Of a stretch of DNA of 64,000 bases, positions 56,283-64,000 are shown piece after piece; within the stretch, counting starts at the first letter, position 1, and every line of letters starts with the position of its first letter. The notes under the pieces were generated by a model. It made no database searches and had not been told where the DNA came from. It saw nothing but the letters and a program-made list of their open reading frames with translations. Made by a program: the position numbers and the translations under genes. This stretch comes from Brachionus manjavacas (lineage: Eukaryota; Rotifera; Eurotatoria; Ploima; Brachionidae): the NCBI GenBank assembly GCA_019054805.1, contig JAHQIY010000013.1:2294001-2358000 (forward strand), written 5' to 3'.

Positions 56283-57857
56283 CTAAAAAAATATAAGTGG
56301 TGTAAGAAAAGGATGAATTTGTGAGTTAATGACTGAGCGAGGTTTATCTTTAATGTTTTAATAGTTAAAAGGTTTAAAAACTAGAAATATCATCCTTAAT
56401 TTCGATGCAAAAAAGAACTTTGACTTGTTGTAAAGCAAAAGGAGATCACTTTAAAAAAAAAAAGTAAAATTTCTAAACTTTTGCACCGTTTTTTTTTTCT
56501 TTTTATTTTACTGTTTCCATTGTTTTTCTTTTTTAATTTATTTTTAACTTTTTATTTGTTAAATATGTTGATTTTTTTTGATGAACAAATTGAAGTTTAT
56601 GATCAAATGTAAATTTCAGATCAAAATTTTTATTTTTTGGTTTTAAAAAAGGTATTTTTTATCAATTTTTTAAATTTTAAATTTGTAAACTTTATTAAAC
56701 ATGTTTTTTTTAATCTTTAAAAAATAATATGAATTTTTATCTGAAGTAAAAAAAAATCTAAATCAATATTTTGAAATTTTGCAACATATAATTTAACTTT
56801 ATTTAGCTGTAATATATTTTAATTAACATTAAAATTTCATTTAAAGCCATAATTTGGAAGCTTTAATGTGGATTTTAAATTTTTCTTTAAAATTTTCAAA
56901 TAAAGATTTTAGAAGAATCAATTAAATATCGATTCGGAAAAAAAAAAAAAAAATTTATTTAATTAAATTAATTAACATTTTGTGTTTAATTTGAAAATAT
57001 TTTAAAAAAGCTTATTTCATCATTTTTATTAAGATTCTAATCTACTAAGTTTTGATCATTTGGTCATGATCATGAACTTCAAGTTGCCTGTTTGATGTAT
57101 CAAATAAAAAAATCATCATTATCCCAAAATTTCCCTTTGTATTATAAAAATACTCATGTGGTATAAAAACACACTTTTGTCAACAAAAAATTTAATTGTA
57201 AAATTAAAATAATCTTTTTTATAAAATTATACTTTCAAGGTTTTCAATTTAAAATAAAATTAATTCTAATAGAAAACGAAATCTTTGATTCCAAGCTCAT
57301 GATATAGAAATGCAACTGTAGTCGATTTAATCAATTTAGAAATAAAAATATTATTTTATAAATTTGTTAATTTAGTTTAAATTTACTTGCATGGATTGAA
57401 AAATAAAAAAAAATCTAATTATCAAACAATTGAATATTTTTTTCTAAATCGTTTAGATGAGTTAATTTAGCCATGATCATGATCCTCTTGGTTTCGATTC
57501 TTTAAAAATTTTATATTCAAAAAAAAAACTAAAAATCAAGAAAGAATAATATGAAATAAGTTGAAAATGCTATAAAAGAAAATTAAAATAGCATGAGAAA
57601 CTAATGACAGGTGAAAAATGATTAAGTATTGAACAGATCATGAAATAAAGAGTAATTAATAAAGTAGCAAATAGATGAACATATGTTTGAAGGTGAACGT
57701 TCACAATAGAAAATGATTTTAACTGGTAAAAATAGCGAATCTTCCAATTTATAAAAATAGAGAATGATTCTATTTGAGAAAATGATTTTATGTTGTTAAG
57801 AGAATTTTTAATTACATAAAAATAGAGAAAAAAAAATGGAGATAAAAAAAAGAGATT
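56283..57857. other. Gene-free AT-rich spacer
   Basis: Only the inverted copy of the 1720 repeat (57021-57089) is recognisable. Confidence 0.45.
57021..57089 (-). repeat. Dispersed repeat, inverted copy of 1720-1787
   Basis: Minus strand GGCAACTTGAAGTTCATGAT onward matches the 1720 copy with a few substitutions. Confidence 0.6.
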
Positions 57858-57904
57858 ATTATTTATTTATTTGTTTTCTGTACTGAGATTGAGCTCCTTC
57901 AGAT
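57858..57904 (-). mobile_element. Retroposon 3'-end motif with (AAAT)n
   Basis: Minus strand: CTGAAGGAGCTCAATCTCAG, TACAGAAAAC, then AAATAAATAAAT. Same family as 20490-20656, 33990-34042 and 60340-60383. Confidence 0.6.
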
Positions 57905-57999
57905 TCAAAAAAAAGATAAAATAAGAAAAAAAGAAAATTAAATTGAGTAAAATAAAATAAAATAAAAAAAAATTAATAAAGTAAAAAGGGTTAAAAATT

Positions 58000-58500
58000 C
58001 GTCAGCGATTCTTTTTCACATTTTTGATTTGGTCTTTTCCTTGCTTGAATTCATTTTCAGAAAATAATATCAAAAAACTACAAGCAATTCAGAATACAGC
58101 AGTCAGAGCTATCCTCAAGTTAAAATATGATACTCCCTCCAACATGGTGCATCAGGAGGCTTTTAATAAACTTAAATTACTAACAGTATCGAATCGGCTT
58201 TTTGAGATGAGTGAGAGATATGTTGGGACAGGACTGAGTCATTCTATTCCATTTGTTGAAAGACTGGTGAAAGAATACAAAGAAGGTTTCGAATCGAGAT
58301 ATATTGAATATTCAACTCCATTGTGTAATTGCTACCTTACTATTTCCTCTTTTTTTCATGAAGCTTTAACTACCAAAATATATGCCACATGTAACAACCT
58401 ATTTCGATATTTTAAACTTTATATTTTTTTAAGCTTATTTATGGTAACACAGCCTAAATGTATTAAATGTAAATTCGGTGACGTAATTTGAAAAACCGAA
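58000..58500 (+). mobile_element. LINE C-terminal fragment
   Basis: Reads NIKKLQAIQNTAVRAILKLK, YDTPSNMVHQEAF, LLTVSNRLFEMSERYVG and VERLVKEYKEGFES: the post-thumb region of a non-LTR reverse transcriptase. Open for 155 codons but with no ATG and no catalytic domain. Same type as 38905-39610. Confidence 0.7.
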
Positions 58501-59295
58501 ATATATCAGTCGTTTTATTTTATTTGTTTAAACAACCCACATTTTCTTGTAAATCTTGAAGAGAGGAATCCAAATATATATATGAAATATTTTTAAAAAT
58601 TTTTAAACCTTTTTTTTCGGCTAATTCGGTAGAATTTTTCAAATTAGTAATTATGTTTGACAATTTTTGATCCGATGACGGAACATGTTTGAACTGACCC
58701 TATTTGCTTATCGTTTTTAGTGGGTCTTAATTAGTAGAAAATAATTTTACTAGAATTTTAAGATAGCCGATGGGTCCGTTGTCTAATGTTGTTATTTTTT
58801 ATGGGTTAAGAGGTTAAAGAGGTATCACCTCAATACCCAAAAATCCCACCCATTTACCCCTAAAAATAAAATATTTAACATATTTAGACTGAAAGGACAA
58901 AAATGATCACAATGACGTCATTTTCTATGAAAAATTTAAAATTTTGTTTCTCCTGTTTTTACAAAGATAATTTGATTTTATTTGATAAAAATAATCATTC
59001 TGAATCATCAAAAATCGTCAATATATTATAAAAATGAATCAGAACAAACAAAAAGAAGTTAAAAAAAGTTATTCGATGGAAGATCTTGATAACGCAAGAA
59101 AAGATTTTTTTGAAAAAAAAATTGAACACTACTCAAGCTTCAAATTTATAATTATAAAAAATAATTATTGCTTAAAAAAATAGTATTTTTGAATTTTTTT
59201 TATCCCCAATTTGAAATTTGATTTTAATTATGATCGTATTTTAAAAAATTAAAAATTTTAAAAAATTACATTATAAAATAAAAAATATACATAAA
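58501..59295. other. Spacer, no gene
   Basis: AT-rich. 58615-58870 has GC-balanced noncoding sequence with TTCGG and GGGT motifs recalling 60062-60310, possibly parts of one old element split by the piggyBac insertion. Not assigned. Confidence 0.35.
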
Positions 59296-59954
59296 CGCCC
59301 GGAGGGGGTTTTTTAAACCCCTAAACTCCTATTTGAATTTAAATATATAATCTTCCTCTTTTATTTTAAATCATATATTAATTTTAATTTAAATAAATAA
59401 AAATATAATGTCAAAGCGATTATTAGCTAAATTTGTCTTGGAACCGCTAACTAAAGCTAATGATGCTGATTCAGATCCTTCTGGGGAGTCTGATAATGAT
59501 GAAGATACCTTTGAATCTGAAACTTATCTTTTTGAGTTGTCAGATTCAACAAACGATGAATCTGTTTCGGTTGAAAAAATTGTGTTCTAATGATAATAAG
59601 AAAAAATGTCAAATAAAGTTATGTAATCAAAATAAAACTAATATTAATTGCATTGCTTGTAAAAAATATTGCTGTGGTCCATGTAGTAATATAATTAAGA
59701 CAACAGCTCTTTGTCAAAAGTGTTTAGGAGATAGATTTTGACTATTATTTAATATTTATTTTTATAAATTTATGTTTTTTTTTGTAATTAAATTTATAAT
59801 TTTTGCTTTTAATTAATTAATTTCTAAATGAATTTGTAATAATGTAATAAATAAATTAAGCATATCATTTTTTAAAAAAATTGTCTTTAACATTAGGTTA
59901 AAATACATTTTAATTGAATGATTTAATGAGGGGTTTTTTAAACCCCGCCGGGCG
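59296..59954 (+). mobile_element. Internally deleted piggyBac-like transposon
   Basis: Ends CGCCCGGAGGGGGTTT (left) and, reversed, CGCCCGGCGGGGTTT (right). TTAA follows the right end; the left has TAAA, one change from TTAA. The interior encodes an acidic N-terminal piece (59408-59590, MSKRLLAKFVLEPLTKANDA, DPSGESDNDEDTFESE). A shifted frame to 59741 gives a Cys-rich tail, KKCQIKLCNQNKTNINCIAC and CCGPC...CQKC, like the piggyBac C-terminal zinc-binding domain. The DDD catalytic core is deleted. AATAAA-like sequences follow. Confidence 0.72.
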
Positions 59955-60061
59955 TTAAAGGTATAAAAATAATCGGGCGTTCTTGTGTTAAAAGAATAAT
60001 AATAAAGAATATTTTAAATATTTATATTTTTAAAAATAACATTTAAAATCTTTTTTTTAAT

Positions 60062-60310
60062 ACTCATTGGGCTAATTGGGTGAATTCGGTGAATATCCTG
60101 AAAAAGAGGTTAGTAAATATTTACAAAATCAGAGGTAACTGGGTTACCTAATTCACCCAATAAGGCCTCACCCAATTAACCGCAGGAGGCAAAGGGGTGA
60201 CTAGAAAAAACTGGTCTAATTCGGTGAGCATTTTTGGAGTTTTTGAATAAAATGAGTGCGAAATATGCAATAAAAAAAAAATAGGTCACCCGGTAAGGCT
60301 CATTTACCAT
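60062..60310. repeat. GC-balanced inverted-repeat block
   Basis: AATTGGGTGAATTCGG and, 70 bp on, CTAATTCACCCAAT are inverted. GGTAACTGGGTTACC is a hairpin in between. TAATTCGGTGA recurs at about 60210. Looks like part of an unclassified noncoding element. Confidence 0.45.
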
Positions 60311-60339
60311 ACTTTATTTTACTTTTGATTTTATCTTTT

Positions 60340-60383
60340 TTGTATAATTTATTCTGAAGGAGCTCTAGTTCGGTACAGAAAAA
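60340..60383 (+). mobile_element. Retroposon 3'-end motif, opposite orientation
   Basis: Plus strand: TTCTGAAGGAGCTCTAGTTC, GGTACAGA, then A-rich. Fifth copy of the hairpin-tail motif in the window and the only one on the plus strand. Confidence 0.55.
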
Positions 60384-60942
60384 AATCTTTTTCCAAATAG
60401 TTTTGTTCTGATCTTAAAAATTGGACAACTTTTGCCACTGTTAAATTACTACATAAGCCAAGAGTTTTTGAATAATTAAATTATTCTCTATTATTTTCGC
60501 TATTTTGTTTGGGCATCATTTTTAAAGTATTCTTGGTCTTGACTTCTTTTAGCACTGTCAGTTTTGGTCCACATTGAAAATGATGTAAATGATGCTTTGT
60601 CTCGGCAAAATTTTCAAGCTTGTTACGTGAAAATCATTTATAATCTTTGCGAAGAGAACGAGATTTATTTTGAAAAAAGAGGCACAAGATATAAAATCAT
60701 TTATATTTGAACTCGTCAGTTCAAAATAACTCGTTCTGGTTTAAGTTTTAAATTATAAAATTTGAGCAAGCCAGAATTACCAAGAAATGAACATGTAAAA
60801 AATATTAAAACAAAAAATAATGTGATTGTCTATATTTTGATTGATTATCTAATTAAATAGACTGGAATTAAAACAATTGGACATTAGTTTAAATAAAAAT
60901 TTCTAATCAAAAGTGTTTATATAATGACAAGATGATTTTTAT

Positions 60943-60990
60943 ATGACCAGGTAAAATTTTTTATGACCAGTATATTTCACACCTGGTCAT
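60943..60990. repeat. Hairpin with 10-bp perfect arms
   Basis: ATGACCAGGT (60943-60952) and ACCTGGTCAT (60981-60990) are exact inverse copies; a third partial arm, ATGACCAG, lies in the loop. Just upstream of the 61-kb hAT element. Confidence 0.7.
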
Positions 60991-61029
60991 CAGCCTTACA
61001 AGGCCCAATTAACATAAAAATCAGAGTTG

Positions 61030-61735
61030 TTTTTAAGTCACAAGTCTTAAGTCAAGTCAAGTCAATGACTTGACTTAGATTTTTTTTTTTTTTAAGTCAA
61101 GTCAATGACTTAAAAAAATTTTTTTTTTTTTTCAAGTCATGACTTTGACTTAAAAAAATTTTTCTTTTTTTTTAAGTCAAGTCAATGACTTAAATTTTTT
61201 TTTTTTTTAAGTCAAGTCAATGACTTAAATTTTTTTTTTTTTTTAAGTCAAGTCAATGACTTAAATTTTTTTTTTTTTTTAAGTCAAGTCAATTACTTAA
61301 AAATTTTTTTTTTTTTTTAAGTCAAGTCAATGACTTAAAAATTTTTTTTTTTTTTCTTAAGTCAAGTCAATGACTTAAAAATTTTTTTTTTTTTTCTTAA
61401 GTCAAGTCAATGACTTAAAAATTTTTTTTTTTTTTTAAGTCAAGTCAATGACTTAAAAAAATTTTTTTTTTTTTTCAAGTCATGACTTTGACTTAAAAAA
61501 ATTTTTCTTTTTTTTTAAGTCAAGTCAATGACTTAAATTTTTTTTTTTTTTAAGTCAAGTCAATGACTTAAATTTTTTTTTTTTTTTAAGTCAAGTCAAT
61601 GACTTAAATTTTTTTTTTTTTTTAAGTCAAGTCAATGACTTAAAAATTTTTTTTTTTTTTAAGTCAAGTCAATGACTTAAAATTTTTTTTTTTTTCTTAA
61701 GTCAAGTCAATGACTTAAAAATTTTTAAGTTTAAA
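61030..61735 (+). repeat. Tandem array of TAAGTCAAGTCAATGACTTA units
   Basis: About 18 units of 34-43 bp, each an AAGTCA-A-TGACTT dyad plus a T-run of variable length. Variant units with CAAGTCATGACTTTGACTT occur at about 61133 and 61476, each followed by the same order of units. The array therefore also shows a second-level duplication of about 345 bp. Confidence 0.88.
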
Positions 61736-61793
61736 AAATCGTTAAAAAAAGTGGGAAGTCAAAGATAGGGTCAACATTGTGGCGGGCGGTCAT

Positions 61794-61834
61794 TTAGCCG
61801 TTCAGCTTGGCGGCCAGAATTTGGGACTGCGGCG
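61794..61834 (-). pseudogene. Captured terminal exon fragment inside hAT element
   Basis: On the minus strand a T-run plus CAG acceptor (ends 61835) is followed by a GC-rich frame reading PQSQILAAKLNG and stop at 61794, then GC-rich 3' sequence to about 61751. Base composition matches the window's host exons, not the transposon. Interpreted as a host gene 3' end carried by the element; the parent gene is not in this window. Confidence 0.45.
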
Positions 61835-62240
61835 CTGAAAAAAAGATGCCAAAATATCATAAAAAATTAAAAAGTTAAGAAAATTAAATATGTTTATTAA
61901 TTAAAAAAAAACCATAATTTTATTAAAAAAAAAAAACCAACGGCCAACAATCATCCACTATCAATAATACTCAATTTTAATGAAATAAATAATTAAAAGT
62001 ATTTCTAATCTAACTCATGACTTGACTTAAAAAAAAAAAAAAAAAAATTTAAGTCATGACTTTGACTTAAAAAAATAATAAAAAAAATTTAAGTCATGAC
62101 TTTGACTTAAAAAAAAAAAAAAAATTTTAAGTCATGACTTTGACTTAAGAAAAAAAAAATTTAAGTTAAGTCATGACTTTGACTTAAATTTTTGTGACTT
62201 AGACTTAAAACTGTGACTTAAAAACAAGTCTGATAAAAAT

Positions 62241-64000
62241 ATATTAAATTTAAGTAAATGTTTAAAAAAAATTTATTTAAATTTTTTATCAATGCACTCT
62301 CTCTTCTTTTCAGTCCACCAAGCATGTGGTTTTTTAAAAAAGTATTAGATTCTTGTAATTATCTTATTGTCAATAAATTACCACCACACATTTCAAATTA
62401 AAATAAAAATTTCACAAAAATTAAAAGATAAATATGGAGTCTATTTAAATTGTATGCCTTTGAATAATTAAAAGCTTTAGTACTAGCAGAATAAAATTTT
62501 TTGATATATTTTATTTTAGAAATTTTTTGCGAAGCAATAGAACTAAACGAAAAGCTAAAATCTGCGAATGAACATGAATTTATATTTTATCAATAATTTA
62601 AAAAAAAATTTATTACATAAAATAAATGTTTTCCGAACAAAATTTTTTATCTTCTTTTCTCCCAACAAAAAACATAGACTAAAAAATTAAACTCTTTAAT
62701 TAAAATCAATCCCTTCTGAGTAAAACTTTGAAATTTCTTGGTACCTGCTGACAGTATTTAGCTGAAGCAGAACAGTGGTGATATAAACTAAAAAAAACTG
62801 TTCTAATTTAGGTGACCCAGTTAAGTTTAGATTAAAAATTTTGCTTGTAATTTTGAAACGTAATAACCTTGAGATAGTGCGCTTTGAAATCTCCATCTAA
62901 ATTAGGAATATATGAACATTTAATAAGGGAATTCCTACAACGAAATTGCTTATTAAACAACTTTGTTCCGTAATTAAAAATAGCAGAACAGGAGATACAG
63001 ATCAAAATAGAGGATAGCTTTTTTGGGTTAATATTACAAAGTTTTATGTTCTTATCGATATCAGCCAAATAAACAAGTACAAACAAAATCGACCAAGTTT
63101 TTAATTTCTTTTTTTAGTTTTATTTGTTTCATATTTTCAATTAATCGAATCAGTATCTATAATTCTATTGCAAGCACTCAGATTTTCTAAAGGTTTATTC
63201 AAATCAAACAGTTTTAGTGCGAAAGAGCATAAACAATTTTGTACTTTGTCCTTAATTCACAGATAAATAAAATAGGTTTTTTTTCCGCTAAAACAACAGT
63301 CGAAAGAAATATGGAAGATATTGAGAAATGAGGAACTGGATGTTTATTTGTTTTATTTTTAAAAGACACTCAACTAAGATTTGATGATTTATTCAGCCTG
63401 ATTTTTTCTGTCAAATTGTTCAAGAATGACAACTTTTGTAGTTTTTTTGGGCGTCAAAAATTCTTTAAAATGACACTTTTTTTAGAAATTTTTTCTCTTT
63501 TTTTTAAATCTAGTCAAGTCAAATAAATTGTTTAGGAATTTTTTTTCAGAATTGGCATGCTCATATTTTGGATGAGTCTAGAGAGAAGCCAGTTTTGTTT
63601 AAAAAGATAAATGGTCAAATGAGGAAAACTGTTAGCAGATAATAAGAGTATTTATGTTTGTTTGTTCATATATTCTAAAAATCTGTTATTATCAAGTGAA
63701 AAATTGGAAGCAAATTTAGATAGTTTTTTACAAAAACATATAGCTAGAAAATAAAAGTATTTTTAGAGAAAATTATTTTGATTTTTGTAATTTTCACCTT
63801 TCGACCGCGTGTTTCATACGCTTCTATGTGACTTTCTAGGTACCGATTCAATTTGCTTGAGCAAAGATTGAATATTGTTTTTAATTTTATCAAGAAAAGT
63901 GTCTTTTCAGGTATAGATGATGCAGATGGTCTTTTCAAATGGGGGTACTCGAAAAAGAATTTATTTTTTTTAATTTTTTTCTATCAAAAGAATATTCTGT
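62241..64000. other. AT-rich region with weak coding-like remnants
   Basis: 62696-63086 (minus) has two overlapping frames (NINPKKLSSILICISCSAIF and FKITSKIFNLNLTGSPKLEQ), which may be one broken retroelement or gene. I cannot assign them. Nothing else recognised. Confidence 0.35.

Larger units (their letters stand above)
61022..62232. mobile_element. Non-autonomous hAT transposon with 8-bp TSD, subterminal arrays and captured segment
   Basis: 1211 bp. Left end CAGAGTTGTTTTTAAGTCAC; right end reversed CAGACTTGTTTTTAAGTCAC. Perfect 8-bp duplication ATAAAAAT at 61014-61021 and 62233-62240. About 18 left subterminal units and five right ones share AAGTCA/TGACTT half-sites. A GC-rich insert lies at 61751-61850. 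No transposase, so it depends on another source. Same family as 29208-30190. Confidence 0.92.

Noticed and set aside
1-64000. tRNA, rRNA or CRISPR features
   Set aside because: No cloverleaf with a GGTTCRA-type box B, no rRNA-like conserved blocks and no spacer-repeat array were seen. The 61-kb tandem repeats lie inside a transposon and lack unique spacers.

Overview
The window is nuclear DNA of a small AT-rich animal. Unique exons reach about 45-60 % GC in a very AT-rich background. Introns are GT-AG, some only 47-75 bp, and the rest is packed with decayed transposons. The mix of non-LTR retrotransposons, Penelope-like and Ty3-like pieces, and single-exon receptor-type genes fits a monogonont rotifer such as Brachionus. 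That is an inference from style, not a search result.

Layout. 2.8-13.4 kb (-): a class-2 P4-ATPase (ATP9/Neo1 family), eight coding exons traced with consistent phases, plus a possible alternative first exon. Its large introns hold three 5'-truncated LINEs, all antisense, each ending in a (CTA)n tail. 15.6-17.6 kb: LINE remnants and a 160-bp direct duplication. 18.1-22 kb (+): a membrane-anchored trypsin-fold protease and the terminal exon of an astacin metalloprotease. 22.9-34 kb: a retroelement-rich stretch holding one lineage-specific membrane protein at 25.7 kb. 35.7-37.9 kb (+): a large single-exon 7TM receptor. 39-42.2 kb: a LINE split by a pogo/Tigger-like element, and a hAT transposase relic. 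43-46.2 kb (-): TIMM10 and PRPF6, 158 bp apart. 52.8-54.6 kb (+): ATAD3. 55.4-62.2 kb: a TA-flanked long-TIR element, a LINE relic, a piggyBac derivative and a large hAT derivative.

The four housekeeping genes cover membrane lipid flipping, mitochondrial inner-membrane import and architecture, and splicing. They form no obvious pathway. The richest biology is the mobile DNA. At least five cut-and-paste superfamilies are represented: hAT, MULE-like, pogo/Tigger or mariner, piggyBac, and a long-TIR TA element. Two hAT derivatives have perfect 8-bp target duplications and related terminal inverted repeats, and one appears to carry a captured host terminal exon. A 341-bp foldback element has 149-bp arms with two mismatches and a perfect 9-bp duplication. 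Several retroposon 3' ends share one pattern: a short GC hairpin directly before an (AAAT)n-type tail.

Limits: exon joins were deduced by eye from splice sites, phase and family resemblance. No searches were run, and edges of degenerate elements are approximate.
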